From the NCBI GenBank assembly GCA_003254885.1, contig QANT01007799.1:1-64000 (forward strand): 64,000 nt of DNA. Reading direction: 5' to 3'. Under the pieces are notes generated by a model. It had not been told where the DNA came from and made no database searches. It saw only the letters and a program-made list of their open reading frames with translations. Source of the stretch: Purshia tridentata. Its lineage: Eukaryota; Streptophyta; Magnoliopsida; Rosales; Rosaceae. The translations under genes were made by a program, and so were the position numbers. Positions 12,479 through 23,978 of this stretch are shown here, in pieces (the stretch's first letter is position 1; the number at the start of each line of letters is the position of its first letter).

Positions 12479-14071
12479 AAACTGAGGAGGAGGCAGTGTG
12501 GATGAAACCCGGCCACATCCTACATTTGGAGGTCGGTCCAAATCCAAAGCCGCTGATTATAAAAAACAAAATAAAGGCGGAGATGATAGAAAGCGCCATC
12601 AAAACAACCACATGCTTCTCTCTCTCTCTCATTTCTATTTGGTGCATCACCCACTAATCATTGCTAAGCTAAAATACAAATTCCATAGGTCCCATGCCAA
12701 AACCAATCTCTGCAAGCCAACACATTTGGTGTTTTCCAATAACCAATTTCCACATCATCAATCCACCAAAATTAGCAATTAAATATAATGGAATTTGGGT
12801 TATAACTCATAAAATTCAAGGTTTTTAAGACCCATAAACAGAAAAAATAAAGTGAGAGAGAGATTGCAAATAATTAATATTATTATGACAAAAACAATGA
12901 AAAACATGATACCGATTACCGGCCTTGGAAGACAAGAATGAAGAGAGGAGCAAAAAGACAGACCCATGTTTTTTTTCCTTCTTTTCCGGTGACAACTTGT
13001 CCAACCAATATTCATTCAATCTGGACCATGGATTAGAGGTTTGAGATAATGAGATTTGACTGTCAGTGATTGGTAAATTTCAAGCTTCATATTTGTTAGG
13101 TTTAAACAATATATTGAAATACTATATTGTGGCACGTTGGAAATGCTTGCATTAAGAGGAGACGAGAGAAAATGTTTCACCTACCAGGGGGTGACGTACA
13201 AATCAAAACATTAATATTACCAGACCACTTGTCAAGCCCCTTTGATTCATCATTATGTTGCACCTAAACAAGGTTTATTTCTCTCTTTTTTCTAATTAAT
13301 TATATCTTATCTTTCTTTGCAAGCTTGTATAGATATGTCTCATTCAATTTAACACAAAATTAAATAAAAGCATTGATTGAATACAAAAGCTAGATTACGT
13401 TTTCTCAATCACTGCCCATCTTCAATGCCAGTGTCTTTGCTTCTTTACTTTTCTAGACTCTATTATTTTCTAATCAAACTTTAATGTTACGCTAATTTAT
13501 TCCAACCTTACATAACAGCCTCTTGGAAAAATTAATATTTCTTATCAATCATTTCTTTTATTTTAATTCAAATATCAGAAAAAATAAAAATAAAAATAAA
13601 TAAATCTATCCATCCCAAAGCTTCAAGGAATATACAATTTCTTTCATTATTCAAGAGATGTGTAAATCTTAAAGATAATATAATCAACTAACTAATTATC
13701 TAATATTATTTTGTTTTGTATCTTAATATAAAAAATAAAATTAGTGTTGTTAATTGAAGAGAAATATAATTAATATATATGAGATGGAGTTAGTTTAGTA
13801 TTATATAATAATAATATGGACGGGTAGTGGATTTTGGTTGGTTAGAGTTTGATTAATGACGTTGGATTGATTATAATTTATAAAGATGAGTCGTGATGCT
13901 CCTATCAACAAGGACAACAACGATGAGTCGTGATGCCACGTATGAAATTAGAAAAAGAAGGAAAATGAAAACTCAGGCTACTCAGCTCAGCCAATTAAAT
14001 TATTTATAAAGAAAACAAAAAAAAAGAGAAGGAAGTGAAAGCAGGAGGGAAAAAGGAGCTGGGAAGAAGAG

Positions 14072-14079
14072 CTATATAG
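14072..14079 (+). promoter_or_regulatory. TATA box of the bHLH gene
   Basis: CTATATAG lies in the right position for the downstream transcript. A leader intron follows, from the GT at about 14229 (after TTCAAG) to the AG at about 14358, so the coding exon is preceded by a noncoding one. An ACGCGT motif lies at about 14105. Confidence 0.5.
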
Positions 14080-14415
14080 CGGCAATAAATGTGATTAAGG
14101 AAACGACGCGTGGTTCCCGTGAATTGCTTTTATACTCTTCCCTCTCCCCATTTCCTCTCGACTCTCTCAACCTGATATTACTCCATAACCGTCTTCTGCG
14201 CTTGCTCCACTTCATTTATCTCTTTCAAGGTATGCATATATGCACATACGCACATATATACATATGCATGTATATGTCTTTGCTTCTGTTTTAATTGTCT
14301 TCATCGCAACAATTGTGTACATGTGCAACTTTTTTCATTATTTGTGGTTTATTTCAGGTGTGTCAGCACTTATATATATTAATTGGAGATTGTTCAATTG
14401 GAATATATACCTGTC

Positions 14416-15078
14416 ATGGCGGCTTCCTTGATCTCGAACCTCGACGCCAGTATGGACGCATCGTCCTTGATAGAGTCCAGTCGCAAAAAGCGACGGAAAA
14501 TCGGAGGACTTCAAGAGGATCGGAATCCGACTTCGAACACCGATCAAGTCCGCTGGAGATCCGAGACTGAGCAACGGATCTACTCCACCAAGCTCGTCCA
14601 GGCACTCCGCCAGGTGCGACAGAGATCATCATCGTCGTCGTCGCCTGCGGCGGCTCCGAAGACCTCCGGCGCTGGAGGAAGCGTGGTGAAGGAAGCGGCG
14701 GACAGAGTTCTGGCTGTGGCGGCCAAGGGCAAGACTCGGTGGAGCAGAGCGATTCTAACGAGTCGACTCAGGCTGAGCAAAAACCTTCAGAAGCATAAAA
14801 AGGTCACGAGGAGGGTGGCCGGGAACAGCCGGTCGAAGAAGGCGGACGTTATGAGAGAGAGAAGACCGTTACCGGTTGTGCAGAGGAAGGTTCGGGTTCT
14901 CAGTCGGTTGGTTCCAGGCTGCAGGAAAGCTTCGTTGCCGAACCTTCTAGAAGAAACGAGCGACTACATAGCGGCGTTAGAGATGCAGGTCCGCGCGATG
15001 TCGGCTCTCACCGAGCTTCTCTCCGAAGGCGGGCCGGCGAGTCGCCTGATCGGCTCGAGTCTCAACTCTTCGAGTTGA
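14416..15078 (+). CDS. Atypical bHLH protein, AIF4/bHLH149-like
   Basis: Single coding exon, 220 aa. An upstream in-frame ATG at 14383 precedes the family-like N-terminus and overlaps the leader, so 14416 is preferred. Visible parts: KKRRK cluster (24-28); conserved [14 protein letters not shown] block (48-60) followed by an amphipathic segment; Ser run 71-76; second conserved block around RWSRAIL (108-114); a C-terminal helix-loop-helix (about 152-200) with [13 protein letters not shown] and [18 protein letters not shown]. The H-E-R residues needed for E-box binding are absent, as in the AIF group, which dimerise with other HLH proteins and repress brassinosteroid-linked growth in Arabidopsis. 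It is closest by eye to bHLH149 (At1g09250); bHLH147, 148 and 150 are alternatives. Base composition is more GC-rich than the surroundings. Confidence 0.88.
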   Translation: MAASLISNLDASMDASSLIESSRKKRRKIGGLQEDRNPTSNTDQVRWRSETEQRIYSTKLVQALRQVRQRSSSSSSPAAAPKTSGAGGSVVKEAADRVLAVAAKGKTRWSRAILTSRLRLSKNLQKHKKVTRRVAGNSRSKKADVMRERRPLPVVQRKVRVLSRLVPGCRKASLPNLLEETSDYIAALEMQVRAMSALTELLSEGGPASRLIGSSLNSSS

Positions 15079-18000
15079 CACTGAGAACCGCCCACCTCGG
15101 CTTATTGTGCCAGGTGTTGCTCTTTTTTTTTTTTATTGTAATTTTTATAAATATTTTTATTCTATGAAATTTTTAAATCGTGTATCTTATTGTATACATA
15201 GCTTTTTTTCTTTCTTTCAAATTCCGCTATCAAATTTTCCTTTATTTTTATTAATTAATTTATTGAATTGATTGAGTATGCGGCCATGCCACCTAATTTG
15301 ATTTCCATTAATTTTTTTGTTTTTTGTTTTGAGAGAAAGATTCCCATTAACGTTAAATCAATTACACTATTAAACCAACTTTCTAGTTTTTGGGATTCTT
15401 TCTGGAATAATATTTTATTTAAGTTGTACACTTGTACCTAACTTTGAACAAAACTAGCTGCATAGTCATTCATATGCATGAACACAAACAGGAGAGGTAG
15501 TCTTATTTATTCATAAATAAAAAACATTAAAAACGAGAATTGAAAATGAAATTTGAGAAGGGGTTGCACTGGCATGTTCTGGATATTTGCGAGATACGAA
15601 ATCGCGAATAAGAAGGAGGTGGTCGGGAAACTCAGCCCCACAGCCTGAAAATTGAGGGTTGAGATGCCAACTTGGTCTTACAAGAAACAACTGCACATCA
15701 TGTGCCTTGGCAATGGCGACCCTACAAGTTCAAGTGCCATTGCCCTTTCCAAAGGCCCTTGCATGTGCCTTTAAAACAACCTTCACATATATGCTCTATT
15801 TTAAGCAAATGGGATATGCCCAACTCCATCACAACCATCCAAATTTGCTCCACAATGTTGAATAATGTTTGTTGTAAATTGTAAAGAATATATATAAACA
15901 CATTTCATATGGTCTAATTTAGACAAGAGTTGGTGGTTTTTTCATTTTTGGACCTAATTAAAACCCAACCCCACCACGTACATGTCGCTCTTTGGGCACT
16001 TCCTTTTCTAATTAGCATGTTTGGCTACGCCAATCACCCAGCTGTCACTTTGTGAATGGAGACAGGCAGATGCTATATATACATATATATATATCCCTTT
16101 CAATTTAAGTGTCAAAAGGGTTTTTGGGATCCAAATTGGTCATCATATTCATGCTCAATCGAATCAATTCAAGGACCACATTGATTTATATTGTTTTGTT
16201 TTTGTAGCCTTTGCATGCATTGCTCTGTCTGTCTAACGAATCACATTATTTGTGTACTTTCCCATTTATTTCTTCATTTCAGCACACAGCGTATGTCCAC
16301 ATGCATCCATGTGCCTTCTTTTAACAACACCCATCTTTTTCTTTTCTTTATTCTTATTATCATATTGTTATAAATTCATTTCAAATTTACCATTACACCA
16401 ACTTTATGTATAAAAGTGAGTGTCTCAGTGAGTAGTGTATGATTGTCCTAGCAATGGTTTTACACTTTCACATGCTGATCGAGGAGTGAGGGGTCCTCTG
16501 TAATTTCCATATATATATATATATATATTTCTTGGTTTAATGGGTAGCTGTATTTTGAGCACTTGATCAGTTTTATGGGCCTATGGCTTTGCTCTAAAGC
16601 ATGTGAGGACCATTAATTCTTGTGCAAATTAAATTGTCAAAGGTTAGTTGTATGTACAATGAAGCTTTCTTTAATTAAGTTTTGAGTGTCGTACCAATTT
16701 AGAGCTTGCTTTAACTCTCCATCGTACGATCTCACAGTGTTTGTTATAGCCTTTATTAGTGAGCACCATACACCATCATGTGCATGCTCTGAGCTACATT
16801 ATGTCCCATGAACTAGCAATGAATACTGGTAACAACATCATATACATATGCATGCATGAATGACTCAGTGATTTAGGTGCATCCATCTTCAATTTTTGGT
16901 TGCTCAGATCTGTTTAATTCAACTTTTCTTTACGTTAAAACATTAATTTCTTTCTTCATTCCACATTAAATTCGATCCACTTAACTGGCAGCTACGTATA
17001 TATATATATATCTTGGCATTTATTTATATTCTAGTCTTGCATTGACTTGTTATGGTACTTCAAAACAAGCTTTAAATCTAACATTATGCGACTAAGGGCA
17101 TCAAAATTAAAATGTATACGAAGAAATAAGAGTTAATAGGGTGGTTGATTGACCCCATTTGTCTCGTCTTGTACATGAATGCGCATTAGAAAATTATGAA
17201 AATGTATTAGGTTTTTGATTGGAATGTTTGGGCATTGCGTAAGATGGGCAATACCAAGTAATAATAGTGTAATATGGTCCCAAAATTATATTGGGTTCAC
17301 ATTCAGTTTTCAATTAAATTTTAACACCTGTTACAAATTGGCATGCTATGTGTCTCTTTCTGAATGGTACCTGATTCTGACATACAGTGAATGTGCCAAA
17401 TTAGGGCCAGTAGCAGCCAAATGACATGTCATGATTGGACCAAATCATCAAATAAAGCCCGCATATTCTTCTCCATTATTTTCTTATATTCTGCATCATT
17501 CTCAGCTTCCCAACTGAGCACACCACCTCAGGTCATACCTTACTGCACCCAAAAAATGTTATATGAACAACGGTTTCACTGCAATTCACATGTCATCACC
17601 TCATCTTGAATTCTTGCTTCATATCACATGCATTTTTCAGATTTTCAAATGCCAAAAGTCACATACATGCATTATGCATATGCCTCTTTTGAACTATGTT
17701 TTGTCTTGAGCGTCACCCATATCTCAGTTTTAGTCAATTAGGCTCAAGTATTTTGAGCTATGTTCCAGAATGTAGTCCAATTCAAAATCTTAATAGGTGC
17801 ATGAATATATGAGTTAGGACTAGAGAGTTAAGACTGTTGTCTCTTGTAATTGAATTGAATTTATCCCATTTGACCTTAGCTTCCAAACAAGGCCTTGCGA
17901 TTCCGGTTTGGATTTGGATAAAAGTTGGAAGTAAATCTGAGCAACCACTAGTTTGATTTTATCCATATTACAATACAAGACGGTAAGAGAAGTGGGGATT

Positions 18001-18847
18001 TGTCAAAACCACATAAATGAGGATATAAGAGAAAAAGGTAAACGACAAAAATGGAGGAGAGACTTTTGAGTTGTCAAAGTCCGAGCACCACCCCATAAAA
18101 GGAGGCCCCAACAACATTGGTCACACTTGAAAGTTGGGCCCAAAACAAAGTAAGAAGACAAAATGTGTGTCAAAATGCAGAGGCTGCAACTGCAAGCCCA
18201 CTTTGTTTTGTGGTGCTATGAAAATAGATAATTGGCAACTCGTGGCACAACTTATTAGCACACACATGTACAAATATCTCTCACCTGTGATTCCTTGTCT
18301 TGTGACAAAGTTGACTATCAAAAATACCTAAAGTTTTGTTGTAGGACCCTGTTGTTATTTTGCCGCACGTGGCTACTTGGTGACTAAGCAAAACGACCCC
18401 TTTCTGCATTTCTCTGCTGCTTCACATGTTCCCAAACATTATTTGCTCATTTTGGTATTGGTGGGTGGTAAGAGCTGGAGTAAATTTAATAGAAATGAGA
18501 AACTTTAAAGAAAAGAGAGTGGAAACAAAAATAACTTCATTCATTCGCTGCCCTTCTTAAGGTATTTAAACAAGGAAAGTAGGGCAACACTCTTATAAAT
18601 GAGCTTACCTAGGCCTAGATGTACCCAAACTAAACCTATTAAGACAGCTAATAAGGATAATGTCTACAAATAACTGGACCTAGTAAGATGGGCTGGTGTA
18701 GTGAACGCATCAGTGGGGATAAGGACTAAGTACATATATAAAAGCTATGCCTCATTGTATCGATCTCTTCTAATCACAATAATAAATACAGCTTCATTTC
18801 TATTTTCTCTCTCTATTATCTCGGTCTTTCTCTGATGCCAAACAGAA
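15079..18847. other. Gene-poor intergenic region
   Basis: About 3.8 kb of AT-rich DNA with TA runs near 16509-16528 and 16994-17010. Short ORFs around 15.66-15.88 and 18.13-18.33 kb have no recognisable motifs. From about 18.5 kb to 18.84 kb there is a stretch with a TATATAAAAG box, an AATAAA site about 50 bases later and a pyrimidine-rich end, resembling a retrotransposon LTR, but no paired copy or PBS could be identified. Confidence 0.5.
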
Positions 18848-18880
18848 ATGAGGAGACAACATGACACTGACAGAAAGGAT

Positions 18881-19013
18881 AAGCTTCAAAGCGCATCCAA
18901 GAAGATTACACTTAAAAGCAGACAGAGAAAGCCCAACAAAAAGAAAACCCAATCTCATAGAACAAAGGCTTCAAAGCCCATCAAACAAGAACACACTTTA
19001 AAGCAGAGGAAAA
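18881..19013. repeat. Degenerate tandem repeat preceding exonuclease-like fragments
   Basis: Two related ~48-base units at about 18881-18930 and 18966-19013 share GGATAAGCTTCAAAGC/AAGGCTTCAAAGCCCATC-type starts and TTAAAGCAGA endings. The TTAAAGCAGAGGA end recurs at 19194. This is a local duplication array linked to the fragments that follow. Confidence 0.55.
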
Positions 19014-19053
19014 CATTGATGCAATTCATGAAGCAAGCCTCTTTTGTTTTTGG

Positions 19054-19197
19054 GCAAGTGAAGTTGGTATGGATATTATGCCACTGAGTGGAGCTTGTTG
19101 TGATTGGCCTGCCCAAGTTTTCTTAAAGGAAGAGATCAATTATGCAATTCATCATGTTTATGCTTCCTATCTTGTTGAGAACAATGCTTTCATTTAA
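19054..19197 (+). pseudogene. Fragment of a Werner-exonuclease-like gene (copy A)
   Basis: In one frame this segment reads ASEVGMDIMPLSG, then KEEINYAIHHVYASYLV, ending at a TAA. It aligns with the C-terminus of the intact neighbour (ASEVGIDIKPLTSS ... IKDVVHDVYGSYLV, from 20100). There is no N-terminal part in frame, so it is a truncated duplicate. The motif III tyrosine is present, but the aspartate is replaced by His. Confidence 0.7.
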
Positions 19198-19245
19198 AGC
19201 AGAGGAAGAGACGAGTATGCAATTCATGATGTTTATACTTCCTAT
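19194..19245 (+). pseudogene. Second short exonuclease-like fragment (copy B)
   Basis: The segment repeats the TTAAAGCAGAGGA lead found at 18998-19010, then encodes EYAIHDVYTSY, matching the motif III region of copy A and of the intact gene. Homology fades after about 19245. This copy keeps both Tyr and Asp of the YxxxD signature. It is too short to be functional. Confidence 0.6.
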
Positions 19246-19654
19246 AATCCTTTCCGTTGGGCAGCATTCAAATTTGGCATTGGCTTCTATAGCACTGATA
19301 TTTATGCTTTATATAGAAGCCTTTTTTTCTGAAGCCTTTAATGTTTTTTTTGTGGTACAATTACAATGTATCAATATAATGTTACATCAGAAGACTTTTG
19401 ACTTTCCACTTCCCCATATCGTCATCTTTAAAGGGTCATTGGGAATCGTCAATATATATATTTATTGATTAACTCCCAACAAACTCATCTAGACACAATA
19501 TGCAATTTAATCCCATTAACTTCACCAAGCTTAGCCTGTGGCTATATATGAACATCTTCGTGCGTGTTCCTCTCTAACTAGCAGTTGTCGTTTCAAGACA
19601 AATTACTTGGAATATTATTTCATCAGCATGATACCTTATGAATTTTTGTCAAAA

Positions 19655-20260
19655 ATGGGTCAATATCAAGTTGAAGTTCATGGTGTTAAAGTAAAGGTAA
19701 GTCTAGTGATCAATGATTCTCGTTTGATTGATGAAAAAATATCTGAGTTGAGGAGTTTGCTGCAAAGGCGTGTTATGGGACTTGAATTGAAGTTGTCTCA
19801 AAACAATTCTGCCGCAATGTTGCTTCTTTGTGTTGAAGGTCATTGCTTGATCATCCCAAAGCTTTATCGTTTGTTTGATTACTATCCACAAGATGCTTCT
19901 AAATCTGGACTTGGGAAGCTTCTAGCTGATCGGACAATTTGTTTGGTAACTTGTAATTTGGACACAAATATATCTTTTTCATATCCTTATACTGCTGAAC
20001 TGCGTAATATGATAGAGGGGACAGGTGTAGAGTTGGGTCATTTGGCTGGTAGGATATTGAAGAAACCCAAACTCGAAAAGTGCGGTCAAGAAGAATTGGC
20101 AAGTGAAGTTGGTATTGATATTAAGCCACTTACTAGTAGTAGGGCTTGTCCTGATGATTGGGTTAGCAAAGTAATATTTTCAGAGACAGAGATCAAGGAT
20201 GTAGTTCATGATGTTTATGGTTCCTATCTTGTTGGGAACAAGCTGTTGGGTATGCTTTAA
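19655..20260 (+). CDS. Werner-syndrome-like 3'-5' exonuclease family protein, catalytic residues lost
   Basis: Intronless, 201 aa from the Met at 19655 (MGQYQVEVHG), which fits the usual domain start; an in-frame ATG at 19628 would add 9 aa. The fold is recognisable as the DEDDy exonuclease domain: VMGLELKL (40-47) stands where family members have GLDTEW, LLLCVEGHCLII (57-67) is the next strand, LVTCNLDTN (97-105) is motif II, LGHLAGRIL and LASEVGIDI follow, and IKDVVHDVYGSYL (180-192) is motif III. Motif I D and E are replaced by E and K, and the motif III Tyr is replaced (D182), while D103 and D186 remain. Nuclease activity is therefore unlikely; nucleic-acid or protein binding is possible. 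Fragments of related copies lie just upstream, so this belongs to a local duplicated family. It could be a fading pseudogene that still has an open frame. Confidence 0.65.
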   Translation: MGQYQVEVHGVKVKVSLVINDSRLIDEKISELRSLLQRRVMGLELKLSQNNSAAMLLLCVEGHCLIIPKLYRLFDYYPQDASKSGLGKLLADRTICLVTCNLDTNISFSYPYTAELRNMIEGTGVELGHLAGRILKKPKLEKCGQEELASEVGIDIKPLTSSRACPDDWVSKVIFSETEIKDVVHDVYGSYLVGNKLLGML

Positions 20261-21881
20261 TTTTATATAGCTAGCAAGGCTACATATGCATGTACCCATT
20301 AATTTATATTTTGAATATCAATAAGGAGAGACTTGTATTATTTTTTAATTTCACTTATAATCTCTTGTTTCTACATATTATTATATTTACCCATTTTACA
20401 TAAGAAAGAAGCAAACACTGTCATATATGTTAAAAGTCAATTTTGACTGTCCCTGCAGATCGACTTTAATCCACAATAAAAGACACCAAAGCAACACCAG
20501 CCTTTTCTATTCTTTTGTCTATATATTACTAAACAGTCTGTGTTGTTGTAATTAATCTATTTAAATCAAAATAAGTTAACGAAAGACCACACCTAGCCTA
20601 TATGTGAAGGTTCATCTTCATTTGCTTGGAATATATTGCCACCTTTTACACTTCCTTTTAAATTATGCACTAGTACAGTACTACTGGCTTTTATATATTG
20701 CTACCTTTTACAGTTCTACACCACATGACATGATAATGGAAAATTTAGCTTTTATGTTTCTATGGTTTTTATTTGGTCAATGTTCTTGCATTCACTCAGT
20801 TTCTCTTCATTCACTCATGTTGGTACAGATATTGTAGGGAGTTCATGTTTTATTGTTACTGGAACAGTGAATGGCCACACGAGAAAAAAAACAATATTAA
20901 GTTTACAAAACAATATTAAAATGTAAAGGAGCGACATGTCGCAATATCAGTTCAAACGGCATGTCATTTAAAAGGGAATCGCTATGATATGACATCTTGA
21001 AAGGATAGCCCAAGTTTTGTTTAATATTTTTCCAAATGACCCAAATGAAGCTCAGCTGGCTCACAATTGCTCTCTGATTCCTCTAACAAACATTCTCTCT
21101 CTGCAGCCTAAGGTACGTGCGTTGATAGTATCATAATGCCAATTACGCCTTTACAAATCTTACTTTTGTTTGGTTGCTGAGAAAAATGATAAGTAACCGA
21201 ACAAGGGAACGAGCTTTTTGAAGCGTTTAATCCACATTGTCTTTCCTTTTTACTTTGCCAAAGAAAAAAAATATTGGGTAATCCAATTGTGTCTTATCTT
21301 ATAATGCCTCAATTAAGATTATGTTTTATCACCTTATAATGAGAAAGTTTGCATCCAATTTTTATAATTGTCTCAGCTTTCTTACATTTTCTCAGATACC
21401 AAACACACCATGAAGGTTATTATAATTCAATTTTTGTATCTTTTACTTTCTTCAAACTGATTTTTTTAAGGGATTTCAATCATAACTATTCTATAAAAAA
21501 ATTTGTTGATTTTTATATTTTGGCTATTTGTGTTAAATTCCAGGAAGAAGAAATGAGAACAAATGGGCATTTATTTGAGGTTCAATTGATGAGAATTTTG
21601 CACCATTTTCACTGTTTGGCATAAGTTTTGGTTATGCAATTGCAGAAGCAAAGTTTATAGCTTTTATGTATGACTAGTTCATATAGTAGGAAAAGATGAT
21701 TTCTTGATTAACATTAATGGTTTCATGTCCATAATTTTTTGAATAATGAGATGTCATTTGATCTTAGAAATGGGTTAGCTGATTTAGCTGAAATTATTCT
21801 ATGGGATTTTCTATATTTGGTTCCAAGGTTTAGCTTTGTGATGTTAGAGGGTTGGAGGGCAAGTCCGATACGAGGCATGTA
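20261..21881. other. Intergenic region and probable 5' leader of the membrane gene
   Basis: AT-rich, with no convincing ORF. A direct repeat (ATATTGCCACCTTTTACAC-like, near 20627 and 20694) is visible. A leader exon with a donor CTAAG/GTACGT at about 21112 may join to an acceptor at 21543 (TTCCAG) or later; this is inferred from splice-like sites only. Confidence 0.4.
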
Positions 21882-22487
21882 ATGGATCACATAGGTTCTA
21901 GCGAAAGTGAGCTGAATTTTGACTTGGAAAGTGGTGGGACTGAAACCACCAGTGAAGGATATGGAAGTGAAGAGTCGGGTTCAGATGGAAAACATTACAA
22001 GAAATTATTGAGTAGGTCAAGGAGTGGATACATCTTTGTTGATGGATCAATAACAGCTAGTGATGGGATAGGCGCAAGCAAGAATGTATTAGATATTGGT
22101 GAGAATATGGATCTGGAAGAAGGAGGAATGGAGAAAATTGATAATTGGCTGAAAGGTTGTATTTTCATTAACAGCTAGCTAACAGCTAATTATATGCTAA
22201 CTGAGAACCTAATGGTGGAGAAAGAGAAAAAGAAAAGCTCTAAGCATCCCAAGCCACCTCGTCCTCCTACAGGTCCGTCTTTAGGTGCAGCCGATATAGA
22301 GTTGGTCAAACAAATTTCAACACGTACCAGGTTGCGGCGTGCAAGGAGACAGAGAATGAAGAAGAAAATGAAAGCTGATACAGCACCATCGTCGAAGATC
22401 AGCATTATTGCAATGGTCATCACTGCTTTCTTCTTCTTTGTGATAATCTTTCAAGGTAATGTGGTCTCTACTGAGGTTACTGCTTAG
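21882..22487 (+). CDS. Small tail-anchored membrane protein of unknown function, in-frame stop or intron
   Basis: From the ATG at 21882 the frame reads MDHIGSSESELNFDLESGG, an acidic Ser/Gly-rich region, to a TAG at 22176. The same frame resumes at once and continues through KHPKPPRPPTGPSLGAADIELVKQ, a basic stretch and a hydrophobic tail (IAMVITAFFFFVIIF) to 22487. This matches a plant-specific uncharacterised membrane protein family with an acidic N-terminus, a KPPRPP motif and a C-terminal transmembrane helix. Two readings are possible: a nonsense-interrupted gene, or a 117-base intron (22156-22272, GT-AG, phase-matched) that removes the stop together with the KPPRPP motif. A GT after FQ at about 22456 could be a further donor. 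No function is known to me. Confidence 0.5.
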
Positions 22488-22740
22488 AAGTTTTGATGTT
22501 TTTGTGTCAGTACTTCTTAGACTGAAGTATGATCCATGTAACTCGAGTCAATTCTTTTACAACTGAAACATGTAAGTTTTCTTTATCTTATTTCTATATC
22601 TCTTTAAAAGGTTGTCACTGAATTACTTTTCTTACCTAAAGAAAACTATAATAAGAATTAGTATGGTTTGGTATAAGCACTATGTTTACCTTTTTTCTGT
22701 AATAACACTATCATTTTATCCCGTTAACATGTTCTCCTAT

Positions 22741-22997
22741 AGTTTACCCTTTTCCTAATAAATTTTTTTTTTCTGAGAACTAATTTTATGTCGAATTACA
22801 GAAATTCTTGAAATGTTTAGTACTTTTAACTCACTGTAAAACGATACTCAATATTTAGAATTCAGAATACATATCTCAAGAGCTTTTTGTTCATGAATTT
22901 TAGTATGCCATAACATATAAGAAAATATCATAATAGAAAGGAGTGATGACATTGCCAAGTAGGAAGCTGAGGTAATGAACAAGAAAGCAGCTGGGAA
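22741..22997. repeat. Segmental duplication, copy 1
   Basis: About 255 bases strongly similar to 23611-23862: shared blocks include AGAATTCAGAA, CATATCTCAAGAGC, AAAATATCATAATAGAAAGG and GAGGTAATGAACAAGAAA. One frame near the end reads DDIAK-stop-EAEVMNKKAA in this copy. Confidence 0.8.
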
Positions 22998-23610
22998 TGT
23001 GTTTGTTGTGTACTTTTGGGATATTAGGGGTTGGTTACAAAACATCTCTTTTGTTGAATCCTATTTGTTTTCGTTGGTAATGGTAACAGCTTACTAAGTA
23101 TGATATGTATGTTTGTTGTTGACTCTCAGGAATCTTGGGTGATCGTGTATGATTTAAGAGTTCGAAACCCTAGAGTTTGGGATTGAATTTAAAAACATCC
23201 CTTGTACTCGTGAAACTCATGTCCCAGCTTTGGGTTCCCCAGGTAAAATGTTGTTTTTGCTTTACAAGTTATGATGTAGAATAATGTCTTCAGCTATCAT
23301 TTTCACACATTTTGGGCAATGCAGAAGAAGAGGAGGATTGCAAAGTAAAACTGGACCTAAAAGAGTGACGAATTGTTGAGAGTGATAGACCTACACTAGA
23401 GAATTGCATTTGCAGGTCCTCCCATGAGTTTGTATATGTATTCTTCAGCTCTCAAATTATATATACATAATAAAAAGATATCGAATGAATAACCTGATTT
23501 TATTTCGCTTATTTAGATTAGGAATGATTTTATATATCGCAATTTCTAAGTCTCAACCAGATACATTTTTTCCTTTATAGTTGGTGGCATGATCAGAGCA
23601 GCAAATCCCA

Positions 23611-23862
23611 GTTTACCCTTTTCCTAATATTTCTTTTTAGGACAGATTTTTCTGTTCAATTTCAAAACTTCTTGAAATGTGCAGTACTTGTAATTGTAAA
23701 CGATACTCATCTTTAGAATTCAGAACACATATCTCAAGAGCTTTTTGTTCATGAATTTGAGTATTTCAGAAGGCTCAGAACATATAGGAAAATATCATAA
23801 TAGAAAGGAGCAATGACATTGCTGAGAAGGAAGTTGAGGTAATGAACAAGAAAACAGCTTGT
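23611..23862. repeat. Segmental duplication, copy 2
   Basis: Second copy about 870 bases downstream of the first. The frame that is stopped in copy 1 is open here (NDIAEKEVEVMNKKTA). Then follow an acceptor-like TTTACAG at about 23932 and a short Lys/Arg-rich open stretch to a GTAAGT at 23973. It may be a decayed exon, but no family was recognised. Confidence 0.75.
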
Positions 23863-23978
23863 TCTGAATTCTAAAGACTAATGTTCTTGTTGTTTTAGTT
23901 ACTTGAAATGTGATTTTGTGTGGCCTTTACAGCTGATATGCCAAGAAGAGAGAAAAAGAGCTCAAGGAAAAGTAAGTA

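Larger units (their letters stand above)
9695..14071. other. Gene-poor intergenic region between SOQ1 and the bHLH gene
   Basis: The first part holds the SOQ1 3' UTR (AATAAA-like sites near 9797). The rest is AT-rich with several microsatellites and a 97-base-period direct repeat. No ORF here has family resemblance or coding-like composition; the longest minus-strand ORF near 12.3-12.65 kb is partly translated GA repeat. No RNA gene was recognised. Confidence 0.6.

Noticed and set aside
12294-12650. 118-codon minus-strand ORF with hydrophobic stretches
   Set aside because: Much of it is translated GA repeat (Ser-Leu run) and AT-rich sequence; no family features.
15659-15884. Two overlapping short plus-strand ORFs
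   Set aside because: No motif, no coding-like composition, and no promoter or splice context.
18480-18845. LTR-like segment with TATA, AATAAA and pyrimidine tract
   Set aside because: No second LTR, primer binding site or target duplication could be found, so a solo LTR cannot be supported.
18848-19087. 79-codon Lys-rich plus-strand ORF
   Set aside because: It is produced by the degenerate repeat units and runs in a different frame from the exonuclease-like fragment it overlaps.
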